NCBI GenBank assembly: GCA_017395885.1
Contig: JAFQNM010000140.1
Coordinates: forward strand, 1-13,705
DNA length: 13,705 bases
Direction: 5' to 3'
From: Clostridia bacterium
GTDB lineage: Bacteria > Bacillota > Clostridia > Oscillospirales > CAG-272
Shown: positions 1 through 6,730 of the stretch, one piece after another
Layout of the letters: each line of letters opens with the position of its first letter
How positions within the stretch are numbered: position 1 is the first letter of the stretch
The notes under the pieces: model-generated
What the model was told of the DNA's origin: nothing
The model's database searches: none
Seen by the model: the letters and a program-made list of their open reading frames with translations, nothing else
Position numbers and translations under genes: made by a program

Positions 1-48
1 AAATTGTAAATAATTTTCATATTTAACAATTTGTTCATAAAAATAGGT

Positions 49-54
49 TATAAT
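49..54 (+). promoter_or_regulatory. Probable -10 element upstream of the penicillin-binding protein gene
   Basis: A perfect TATAAT lies about 30 bases before the start codon in a very AT-rich leader. No convincing -35 hexamer is found at 16-18 bases; the nearest TTG-type hexamer (31-36) is only 12 bases away. The position fits a sigma-A promoter, but the call rests on the -10 box alone. Anything further upstream is outside the window. Confidence 0.45.
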
Positions 55-83
55 CAGATAAATTCCAGGAAACGGAGGCAGAT

Positions 84-2690
84 ATGTCCGATATCAGAAA
101 TAAAAAAGATAATGAAGCGGAAAACACCGAAAGCTCGGATAACCGCGAGAAAATACTCTTTATATTGGCGCTGATAGGAAAGATATCTCTCAGGGTATTG
201 TCCTATATGATGAATATCTTTCTAACATTGATGCTCGTTGGTACTACCTGTGCCATAATCATAGGTACTGTATTTTGCATTTATATCAAAAACTACGTTG
301 ATCCCGAGATAGATTCATCTTTGTTTGCAACGGCAAGCTCAGATACTACTACCAGGATCTATTATATGGATTTTGAAGACGAGGATGCCCGTATGAATGA
401 GGACGGAACTCCCGTTGAGCTTGAGGACCAACGTCTTTACAGTACAGATAACAGTATATGGGTATCCTATGAGCAGATGCCTAAGCAACTGATCGATGCG
501 TTCACCTCTGTTGAGGACCATAGATTCTTCTCTCATAACGGAGTAGACTGGCTGAGAACAGGAAATGCCGTGCTTACCTATTTCTTCGGTGCAGGAGATT
601 TTGGCGGCTCCACCATAACGCAGCAGCTCGTTAAGAACTTGACCGGAGATAATGAGAACTCCGTTCAGCGAAAGGTTCAGGAGATATTCAGAGCGTTGAA
701 GCTTGAGGAGGAGATGAGTAAGGAAGAGATACTGGAGATGTATCTGAATATCGTCTTCCTTGGAAATAACTGCTACGGCGTTCAGGCTGCTGCAAATACT
801 TATTTTGATAAGGACGTAAGCGAGCTTACCCTTGTTGAGTGTGCTTCTTTGGCAGCTATCGTTAAGAATCCCTCACAGTATGAGCCTGTATATCACGATA
901 TAGTATACCGTGAAAATGAAGACGGTGAAACTGAAGAGGCAGGTAACCGTGCCCGTCGCCGTACGGTGCTCTTTACTATGAATCAGTACGGTAAGATTTC
1001 CGATAAGGAATTTGACGAGGCGTGGGACACAGAGCTTGTCATCTACGGTCTTGATAAGGGCGAGGAGAATGAGCCTGTAGAAAAGGCAGAGAATGTCAAT
1101 TCCTGGTATACCGATGCCGTTATTGAGGATGTTCAGAAGGCGCTTATGGAGGAGTATGGATATACCGAATACGTTGCCAGCCTTATGATATATACCGGCG
1201 GTCTCCAGATCTATACCTGTATGGATCCAGAGGTCCAGGCCGTGATAGATGAGGTTTATACGAACGACGGAAACCTTTATAAAAATGAAGGATATTTCCC
1301 ATACGCAACAGACGGTCTCCAACCTGAATCTTCAATGATAATCATAGATCCCTATACGGGAGACGTGCTCGGACTTGCAGGCGGCCGTGGAGAAAAGTCT
1401 CAGAACCGAATCCTCAACCGTGCAACTCAGGCAAAGCGCCCCTGCGGATCAAGCATCAAGCCCGTGTCCGTATACGGCCCTGCTATTGATACAGGTGTTG
1501 CTACTATGGGCAGCATTTATGATGACTGCCCCGTGATCACCGATAAGGAGGGCAAAATGTGGCCCCACAACCTGCCTGATGTGTATAACGGCTATACCTC
1601 TGTTCAGGATGCGCTCAGAAGGTCTGTAAATACTATCGCAGTCCGCCTTCTCAGAGACGTGGGAATTGATTATTCCTTCGAGTTTATGAAGGAAACTCTC
1701 AATATGAACAGCCTTGTTGAATCGTATACGACTGCAAGTGGATATACTATCAGCGATAAGGCTGAGGCTCCTCTTGCACTTGGCCAGTTCTCCTACGGTA
1801 TTACTCTTTGGGAGCTTACAGCTGCATACGGTATGTTCCAGAATGACGGTATTTACTGCAAATCCAGGCTTTGGTATCAGGTTTGTGACAGCGAGGGTAA
1901 TGTTATCCTCAGAAATGAGCCTGAGTATGAAATGGCCATCAGCGAGGAGTCTGCCGATATAATGACCATGATGATGGAGAACGTTGTGGCCCCCGGTGGT
2001 ACTGCAAGCTATCTCACACTTCGTAACAGAGTAGACGTTGCAGGAAAGACCGGAACAACTACAGCAGACTTTGACAGAACGTTTATTGGATATACTCCGT
2101 ATTACGTTTGCGGATGCTGGTTTGGATACGATATGAACCAGGCTCTTTCCGACTTTGGTCAGAGCCCCTCCGTTATCGTATGGGATAAGGTAATGAACCT
2201 TCTCCAGGATAAGATAGATGCAAAGGCAGCAGCGGCAGGTGAATCCATTAAAACCTTTGAGTTTTCACAGAATCTTCAGGAGGTTACCTTCTGTAAGGAT
2301 TCGGGAATGCTTCTCGGTGAGGCCTGTGCACATGACCCCAGAGGAAGCCGCGCCGAAACTGCATACTTCACAGCAGATACTGCTCCCACCGCAACCTGTG
2401 ATGTGCACGTGCTTGTGTATTATGACAGAGTTTCCGGCGGTATTGCAACTCCAAATTGCCCTGAGGCAAATCTGAAGCAGGTTGCCCTTATAAGAAATGA
2501 GACCCGTCTCTTTGACTGTCAGCCTACCATAACTGATGCTCAGTATACCTATCGTGATATGGGTGACATAATTCAGTATCCCACCTATAACGGATATGCT
2601 TACTATTATTACGCTATCCCCGAGGGCAAGGTAACAGGACGAAGCAGCGGAACAAAGCAGTTCAACTGCGCTTGTCCCGATCATCCTTAA
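84..2690 (+). CDS. Class A penicillin-binding protein (bifunctional transglycosylase/transpeptidase, PBP1A type)
   Basis: Polymerises lipid II into glycan strands and cross-links the peptides, at the outer face of the cell membrane. The 868-residue protein has a short polar cytoplasmic N-terminus and one membrane segment (about 38-70). A GT51 transglycosylase domain follows: EDHRFF with catalytic Glu at 144, GGSTITQQLVKNL at 174-186, and EMYLNIVFLG at 218-227. The transpeptidase domain has SxxK (Ser456, Lys459), SVN at 514-516 and KTG at 655-657, so both active sites look intact. After the transpeptidase there is a cysteine-containing tail of roughly 150 residues, of the kind seen in clostridial PBP1A proteins; its role is not known to me. 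GGAGG at 74-78, 5 bases before ATG, fixes the start. The family is certain; which of the ponA/pbpF/pbpG-type paralogues it represents cannot be decided here. Confidence 0.96.
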   Translation: MSDIRNKKDNEAENTESSDNREKILFILALIGKISLRVLSYMMNIFLTLMLVGTTCAIIIGTVFCIYIKNYVDPEIDSSLFATASSDTTTRIYYMDFEDEDARMNEDGTPVELEDQRLYSTDNSIWVSYEQMPKQLIDAFTSVEDHRFFSHNGVDWLRTGNAVLTYFFGAGDFGGSTITQQLVKNLTGDNENSVQRKVQEIFRALKLEEEMSKEEILEMYLNIVFLGNNCYGVQAAANTYFDKDVSELTLVECASLAAIVKNPSQYEPVYHDIVYRENEDGETEEAGNRARRRTVLFTMNQYGKISDKEFDEAWDTELVIYGLDKGEENEPVEKAENVNSWYTDAVIEDVQKALMEEYGYTEYVASLMIYTGGLQIYTCMDPEVQAVIDEVYTNDGNLYKNEGYFPYATDGLQPESSMIIIDPYTGDVLGLAGGRGEKSQNRILNRATQAKRPCGSSIKPVSVYGPAIDTGVATMGSIYDDCPVITDKEGKMWPHNLPDVYNGYTSVQDALRRSVNTIAVRLLRDVGIDYSFEFMKETLNMNSLVESYTTASGYTISDKAEAPLALGQFSYGITLWELTAAYGMFQNDGIYCKSRLWYQVCDSEGNVILRNEPEYEMAISEESADIMTMMMENVVAPGGTASYLTLRNRVDVAGKTGTTTADFDRTFIGYTPYYVCGCWFGYDMNQALSDFGQSPSVIVWDKVMNLLQDKIDAKAAAAGESIKTFEFSQNLQEVTFCKDSGMLLGEACAHDPRGSRAETAYFTADTAPTATCDVHVLVYYDRVSGGIATPNCPEANLKQVALIRNETRLFDCQPTITDAQYTYRDMGDIIQYPTYNGYAYYYYAIPEGKVTGRSSGTKQFNCACPDHP

Positions 2691-2702
2691 ACGAATAATT
2701 TT

Positions 2703-2739
2703 AAAAATCACCTCATAATCTGTTGTGAGGTGATTTTTT
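2703..2739 (+). terminator. Hairpin after the PBP gene that also carries the next gene's ribosome binding site
   Basis: A 13-bp perfect stem (2703-2715 with 2726-2738) can be extended inward by three pairs, one of them G-T, leaving a 4-base loop. It is followed directly by a T run, so it looks like an intrinsic terminator for the gene ending at 2690. The 3' arm contains GAGGTGAT (2727-2734), a strong match to the anti-Shine-Dalgarno sequence, at correct distance from the ATG at 2740. The same bases can therefore end one transcript and, if unfolded, start translation of the next gene. Confidence 0.8.
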
Positions 2740-3255
2740 ATGTTTGCTCGGTTCAAAAGAGGATTTCAAAGCATCATATCAAGAGCGAGATATTTGCCAA
2801 AATGCTATTTAATAATGACTGTAGTAGTTCTGACCTCTTCAATAATTATCAGATTGCTGACCGGCCCCACTCATATTATCTATAACGTGTTGGGTGGCAG
2901 AGGGATATTTCCCGGTCCCTTTGCCTATACACTGTTCTATTTTGTAAGAACGACTCTTGGCACCTGGGTGCTGACTTTCTGCATTTTCTCATCGTCAGTA
3001 TATGAAAACAGGCTACGTGCTATCAGCCTTTCAGGTGCAAGCATAATAATGCTGCTTTTGGAATATAGGCTTATATTCGGTGGGATAAGTCTTATACTTG
3101 CAATTGCATTTGCAGCACTGGCAGGATCATTTTCCGTTGCTTCTGTTGTTTGTTCAAGAACCCGAAGCAGAAGTATATCTGTAATAATGCTTGCGTTTGC
3201 ATTTCTACAGATGATTCATTTTCTACAGCTTATATCTCTTGCGGTGTGCATATGA
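2740..3255 (+). CDS. Small polytopic membrane protein, possibly a divergent TspO/MBR-like protein
   Basis: The 171-residue protein has a basic N-terminus (about 1-23) followed by roughly five hydrophobic segments: about 24-44, 60-88, 94-115, 117-138 and 147-171. There is no signal peptidase site or catalytic motif. Length, five-segment topology and the pattern in the last three segments loosely resemble TspO/MBR proteins, which bind tetrapyrroles or other hydrophobic ligands in membranes. The tryptophans typical of that family are mostly absent, so this is a weak inference. The start is supported by GAGGTGAT at 2727-2734, five bases before ATG. The gene follows the PBP gene by 49 bases, and that gap is mostly the hairpin described separately. 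It could equally be an unrelated integral membrane protein. Confidence 0.75.
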   Translation: MFARFKRGFQSIISRARYLPKCYLIMTVVVLTSSIIIRLLTGPTHIIYNVLGGRGIFPGPFAYTLFYFVRTTLGTWVLTFCIFSSSVYENRLRAISLSGASIIMLLLEYRLIFGGISLILAIAFAALAGSFSVASVVCSRTRSRSISVIMLAFAFLQMIHFLQLISLAVCI

Positions 3256-3286
3256 GTGCTGTAATTGTAAAAATATTTTATAAACC

Positions 3287-3315
3287 TTGACAAGAGGGAA
3301 AAGGTGCTGTATACT
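3287..3315 (+). promoter_or_regulatory. Sigma-A promoter of the lipoprotein gene
   Basis: A perfect -35 TTGACA (3287-3292), a 17-base spacer and a -10 TATACT (3310-3315), 30 bases before the start codon at 3346. This is the strongest vegetative promoter visible in the window, and it suggests high, growth-phase expression of the lipoprotein. Confidence 0.85.
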
Positions 3316-3345
3316 AATTGTAGTATATTTTGGAGGTAAAAACCA

Positions 3346-4014
3346 ATGAACAAAATCAAGATTGTTTCTCTCATTCTTGCAGTTCTTATGCTTCTCCCTC
3401 TCGTAGCTTCATGCGGTACCAAGACTTACACAGCTGAAAACGTAACTATCGTTTTCCGTAAGCCCGTTATCGATGAGATCAAGACAGAAGAAGAAGGCGA
3501 GACCGTTTATAAGACAGACGCTGAAGGCAATATCGTATATGAGGATTGCTGCAGATACGATATTCCCGTTGTAGAAGCCACAACAGAGCTTCGCGAGCAG
3601 GTAACAGATGAGAACGGCAGAGCAGTTCCCGGCGAATTTGAGCCTATTCTTGCGCCTACAGTTCTTGCTGCAGTAGAAACCACAATGAAGCACTTTGAGG
3701 AGCCCTATGACCTCTCTAAGGACGGTACATACGTTGCTTCCGCTTTCGGTCTCACAGAGGCTGAGCGTCTCGATGCTGAGAAGGGCTACTATGACTACTG
3801 GCACTGCACGATCAACGGTAAGGAGTCTGAGTCCGGTCGTCAGAGCGTAACTCAGATCTATTCTGAAGACGAGATCGTGTTCACATGGACATCCGGCTTC
3901 AAGGACAGACTTGACGTTACCGATGAGGTAACTGAGGACCCTGCTGACGTTGCAACAGGTGAGATCGACCTCGGTGATGAGTTTGAGTCTGATACTGCTG
4001 AAGAAATAGAATAA
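3346..4014 (+). CDS. Lipoprotein with a C-terminal DUF4430-like domain
   Basis: The 222-residue protein has a lipoprotein signal peptide: Lys-rich start, hydrophobic core and lipobox VASC with the acylated cysteine at 23. The mature part has a strand-rich section (about 28-95). Then comes a stretch at about 100-183 with a pattern typical of DUF4430 (transcobalamin C-terminal-like, beta-grasp): a Gly-x-Tyr-Val start at 127-130, YWHCTINGKE at 151-160, a Gly near 164 and an acidic turn before IVFTW at 177-181. The last 35 residues are strongly acidic. It should be anchored on the outer face of the membrane; in other proteins DUF4430 often forms a binding or adhesion module, but the ligand here is unknown. 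GGAGGT at 3332-3337 supports the start. It is a single-gene unit with its own promoter and terminator. Confidence 0.88.
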   Translation: MNKIKIVSLILAVLMLLPLVASCGTKTYTAENVTIVFRKPVIDEIKTEEEGETVYKTDAEGNIVYEDCCRYDIPVVEATTELREQVTDENGRAVPGEFEPILAPTVLAAVETTMKHFEEPYDLSKDGTYVASAFGLTEAERLDAEKGYYDYWHCTINGKESESGRQSVTQIYSEDEIVFTWTSGFKDRLDVTDEVTEDPADVATGEIDLGDEFESDTAEEIE

Positions 4015-4022
4015 TTAATATT

Positions 4023-4056
4023 AAAAAAGAGATAGGCTCTGCCTATCTCTTTTTTT
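4023..4056 (+). terminator. Intrinsic terminator of the lipoprotein gene
   Basis: A 10-bp perfect stem AGAGATAGGC (4028-4037) with GCCTATCTCT (4041-4050), a 3-base loop, an A run on the 5' side and a run of T on the 3' side. It lies 9 bases after the stop codon. Confidence 0.92.
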
Positions 4057-4084
4057 GCATATTTTTATTCTGCCTGAATATAAA
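4057..4084 (+). promoter_or_regulatory. Weak candidate sigma-E promoter for spoIVA
   Basis: GCATATT at 4057-4063 fits the sigma-E -35 consensus (K-M-ATATT) fully. AATATAAA at 4077-4084, after 13 bases, fits the -10 (CATACANT) only partly. An alternative -10, TATACTTT at 4133-4140, has a better ATAC core but no good -35. The family is expected to be sigma-E controlled, so a promoter must lie in this gap, but the sequence does not decide which site. Confidence 0.3.
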
Positions 4085-4106
4085 TACTATGACCAAATAA
4101 AGACGC

Positions 4107-4147
4107 GTGTGAGAAATACGGTTTTCCGTAAGTATACTTTTTCACAC
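4107..4147 (+). other. Imperfect inverted repeat in the spoIVA leader
   Basis: The outer arms GTGTGA (4107-4112) and TCACAC (4142-4147) enclose an inner stem TACGG (4117-4121) with CCGTA (4126-4130) around a TTTT loop. The 3' side is longer and bulged, and there is no terminal T run, so it is not a standard terminator. It ends about 20 bases before the spoIVA ribosome binding site. It may be an mRNA leader structure or an operator. Confidence 0.4.
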
Positions 4148-4181
4148 GGTGCTAGGCACAAATAAAAGGAGAGGTATTTAT

Positions 4182-5690
4182 ATGGAGGCAGGAAGAATAT
4201 ATAAGGATATTGCCGGTCGTACTGGGGGCGATATTTATATAGGCGTGGTTGGACCGGTAAGGTGCGGGAAATCTACATTCATCAACAAGTTTATGGAATC
4301 TGTTGTTATTCCGAACATCGTTGGAGATTACGAAAAAAAGAAGGCAAGAGATGAGCTGCCTCAATGCGCTGAGGGCAAGACCGTTATGACGGCAGAGCCA
4401 AAATTTGTTCCGGATGAAGCGATACAGGTTTCTTTTGGGGATGGGGCAACTGTTCGAATGAGAATGATAGATTGTGTTGGTTATTTGATTCCCGGCGCTC
4501 TCGGAATGACAGAAAACGGCGAGGAGCGAATGATCAAGACCCCGTGGTCTGACGAGCCTGTATCCTTTGAGCTTGCAGCAGAAGAGGGAACTCAAAGGGT
4601 AATGAGAGAGCATTCAACGGTGGGAATGCTCGTCACCTGTGATGGTTCTTTCGGTGAGCTTACAAGAGAAAGCTACGTGGAAGCAGAGGAAAGGATAGCG
4701 AGAGAGCTTTCAGAGATAGGGAAGCCCTACGTGCTGATATTGAACTCCAAGAATCCAACTGCTCCCGAAACCGAGGAGCTTGCTATAGAGCTGGAGAATA
4801 AGTATTCATGTCCCGTAGCACTCGTAAATTGCCTTGAGCTGGATCGGGATGATATAGAAAATATACTTGAAATGCTTTTGTATGAATTTCCCGTAACCAC
4901 GATATCTGTTAAGCTCCCTCAGTGGATATCTGCAGTACCGGAGGGGCATATGCTTTGTGAGGAGCTGACAGAATGTATGAAAGGGGCAGCGGCTCCCGTT
5001 CGCACTCTCAGTGATATCAGAATCTTTACGGCTGCACTACAAAAATCGATAGAAAACAGAATTTGTCAAAACGGTGAAGATGGCAGCTGTAGCGTATCTG
5101 TTTTAAATTCAGATCTTTCCTGTGGTAGGGTCGCTGTTGGTGTTGAGCTGCCCGAAAGCCTTTATTACAGCATTATTACAGATTTGACAGGTCTTGAGGT
5201 AGGTAGCCAAAGTGAGCTCATCGCCTCACTTCTTGAGCTTACTGAGTCAAAAGCTGAGCTTGAAAAATACAAGGATGCGATAGGTCAGCTTGAGCATAAG
5301 GGATACGGTATCGTTATGCCCAAAATGCAGGATCTGATATTTGATGAGCCTGAAATAATAAAGAGTTCAGGAGCATACGGTGTCAGAATATGTGCAAAGG
5401 CTGAAAGCATACATATGATAAAGGCACAGATTGAAACGGAGATAAACCCCATAGTTGGTACTCAGGAGCAGGCAGAGGAAATGATCCAAAGGCTAATCAG
5501 CGAGTATGAGGAGGAGCCTGCAAGACTATGGGAATCGAAAATATTCGGAAAAAGCCTGTATGAGCTGTTGAACGAGGGATTGGAGAAGAAGATAGATCAC
5601 CTTTCTCCCGAATCGAGAGAAAAGCTTTCAGATACGTTATCAAGAATCGTTAACGAAAGCTCAAACGGACTGATTTGTATTTTGTTATAG
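4182..5690 (+). CDS. spoIVA: Stage IV sporulation protein A, spore-coat basement ATPase
   Basis: SpoIVA is a cytoskeletal-type ATPase made in the mother cell; it polymerises on the forespore surface as the base layer of the coat and is needed for cortex formation. The 502-residue protein has a P-loop GPVRCGKST at 24-32 (Lys30), a Walker B region MIDCVG at 95-100 (Asp97), an NSKNP element near 195-200, and the family's hallmark hydrophobic C-terminus ending ICILL. From memory, Lys30 and Asp97 are also the numbers in the Bacillus protein, which supports the ATG at 4182. AAGGAGAGG (4166-4174) precedes it. A GTG 33 bases upstream keeps the frame open but has no ribosome binding site. The gene converges on a DtxR-family gene and shares its terminator hairpin. 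Identity is very secure. Confidence 0.97.
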   Translation: MEAGRIYKDIAGRTGGDIYIGVVGPVRCGKSTFINKFMESVVIPNIVGDYEKKKARDELPQCAEGKTVMTAEPKFVPDEAIQVSFGDGATVRMRMIDCVGYLIPGALGMTENGEERMIKTPWSDEPVSFELAAEEGTQRVMREHSTVGMLVTCDGSFGELTRESYVEAEERIARELSEIGKPYVLILNSKNPTAPETEELAIELENKYSCPVALVNCLELDRDDIENILEMLLYEFPVTTISVKLPQWISAVPEGHMLCEELTECMKGAAAPVRTLSDIRIFTAALQKSIENRICQNGEDGSCSVSVLNSDLSCGRVAVGVELPESLYYSIITDLTGLEVGSQSELIASLLELTESKAELEKYKDAIGQLEHKGYGIVMPKMQDLIFDEPEIIKSSGAYGVRICAKAESIHMIKAQIETEINPIVGTQEQAEEMIQRLISEYEEEPARLWESKIFGKSLYELLNEGLEKKIDHLSPESREKLSDTLSRIVNESSNGLICILL

Positions 5691-5724
5691 TAAGAAACGG
5701 TATCCGAAAGGATACCGTTTCTTA
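5691..5724. terminator. Shared hairpin between convergent spoIVA and the DtxR-family gene
   Basis: A 15-bp perfect stem (5691-5705 with 5710-5724) closed by a GAAA tetraloop. It begins at the base after the spoIVA stop codon and includes the stop codon of the opposite gene (5722-5724). Neither side has a long T run, but the stem itself includes TTTCTTA on the + strand and the matching bases on the other strand. It probably terminates both transcripts. Confidence 0.8.
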
Positions 5725-6087
5725 GTTGTTGTTTATAAAGCTTGTGATAGCTTCTATTGATTCATCGCTTATAACGTGCTCCATCTTGCAGGCATCCTCG
5801 GATGCTGTCTTCTCCGAAACGCCCAGCTTTATGAGAAAGCTTGTTAAAATATTGTGCCTTGCATAGATCTTTTCGGCAAGCTCCTTGCCCTCGTCCGTCA
5901 ACGAGAGATATCCGTCCTTATCAGAAATAACGTAGCCGCCGTTTTTCAAAAGGCCGATGGCACGGCTTACGCTGGGCTTTGAGTATCCCATATATTCTCC
6001 CACGTCAACAGAGCGGACATGAGTATTTCTTTTGGTGAGAACGAGAATGGACTCAAGGTACATCTCACCGGATTCCTGAATGTTCAT
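5722..6087 (-). CDS. DtxR/MntR-family metal-dependent transcriptional repressor
   Basis: This family binds divalent metal and then represses metal-uptake genes. The 121-residue protein has the N-terminal winged helix-turn-helix (about 5-65; recognition helix near SKPSVSRAI at 36-44) and the dimerisation/metal domain, with no C-terminal SH3-like domain. Ligand positions, aligned by eye, are Met9, His78, Cys100, Glu103 and His104. Met and Cys at these sites match iron-responsive DtxR/IdeR (Met10, Cys102) rather than manganese-responsive MntR, which has Asp at the first. The DtxR ancillary-site residues His98 and Glu83 appear replaced by Ser and Thr. GGGG just upstream of the ATG supports the start. 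It has its own promoter, downstream of dpaAB on the same strand. The metal specificity is inferred; no target gene is in the window. Confidence 0.9.
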   Translation of the reverse strand: MNIQESGEMYLESILVLTKRNTHVRSVDVGEYMGYSKPSVSRAIGLLKNGGYVISDKDGYLSLTDEGKELAEKIYARHNILTSFLIKLGVSEKTASEDACKMEHVISDESIEAITSFINNN

Positions 6088-6114
6088 TATTATCCCCTGA
6101 ATATGTTTTTATTA

Positions 6115-6143
6115 AGTATAACACAGATCAGTGATTAATTCAA
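6115..6143 (-). promoter_or_regulatory. Sigma-A promoter of the DtxR-family gene (extended -10)
   Basis: On the minus strand, -35 TTGAAT (complement of 6138-6143), a 17-base spacer and -10 TATACT (complement of 6115-6120), with TG one base before the -10. This is a good vegetative promoter. No DtxR-type palindrome is obvious over it, so autoregulation is not shown. Confidence 0.6.
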
Positions 6144-6169
6144 GACTAAATAGTAAACAGTTTGGGAAT

Positions 6170-6730
6170 TCAGATAAACAAAGGTCTTGGCTGTGAGTTG
6201 TTTATAACAGCATTGTATGATTCCTCAAGGAGTGAGAAATCTGCAACAAGCGAGTGTGGCTTGTTTTTAATGTCGTCCTGCCTCATGGGCACGAAAAATA
6301 TGTTTTTTCTGTTAAGTAATGTGCCGATATTTCTGAGATTTGCAGACATAGCATCGTTTGAGGCAAGAGCTATCAAAAGATTTCTGTTTTCACGCAAATG
6401 CGCCTTTGCACTCATGCAAACGGCGGTGTCTGTAATTCCAAGGGCAATCTTTGCCAGTGTGTTGCCCGTACAGGGAGCAATGATCAGGAGCTCCAGAGGG
6501 CATCGAGGCCCGAGGGGCTCAGCATCCTTTATCGTGTGTATGACTCTTCTGTTGCAAAGTGTTTCCACAGTATCAATAAGGTCAGAGGCTTTTCCGAAGC
6601 GTGTGTCCGTAGAATAAACGTTTTCGCTCATTATAGGAACAACGTCTGCTCCAAGTTCGCACAGCCTGCGAAGCACCTTAAGGGATTCTGAGTGAGTACA
6701 AAAGGAACCGGTGAATGCATAACCGATCAT
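6170..6730 (-). CDS. dpaB: Dipicolinate synthase subunit B
   Basis: Second subunit of dipicolinate synthase (SpoVFB), which with DpaA makes dipicolinic acid from the lysine-pathway dihydrodipicolinate/hydroxy-tetrahydrodipicolinate intermediate. The product is made in the mother cell and loaded into the spore core with calcium. The 186-residue protein has the flavoprotein-like fold: GYAFTGSFC at 3-11, IAPCTGNTLAKIA at 84-96, and SAKAHLREN at 107-115 followed by LIALASND. The length is normal for the family. AAGGAGG stands 7 bases before the ATG. The start codon overlaps the dpaA stop (ATGA), so the two are translationally coupled, as expected for subunits made in fixed ratio. No clear terminator follows within the 82 bases before the repressor gene. 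Confidence 0.95.
   Translation of the reverse strand: MIGYAFTGSFCTHSESLKVLRRLCELGADVVPIMSENVYSTDTRFGKASDLIDTVETLCNRRVIHTIKDAEPLGPRCPLELLIIAPCTGNTLAKIALGITDTAVCMSAKAHLRENRNLLIALASNDAMSANLRNIGTLLNRKNIFFVPMRQDDIKNKPHSLVADFSLLEESYNAVINNSQPRPLFI

Noticed and set aside
4149..4181. GTG start giving an 11-residue longer SpoIVA
   Set aside because: There is no ribosome binding site before the GTG, while the ATG at 4182 has AAGGAGAGG and gives the expected positions of Lys30 and Asp97.
6162..6617. Open frame on the + strand opposite dpaB
   Set aside because: The opposite-strand DpaB match is unambiguous, and this frame has no supporting start signal.
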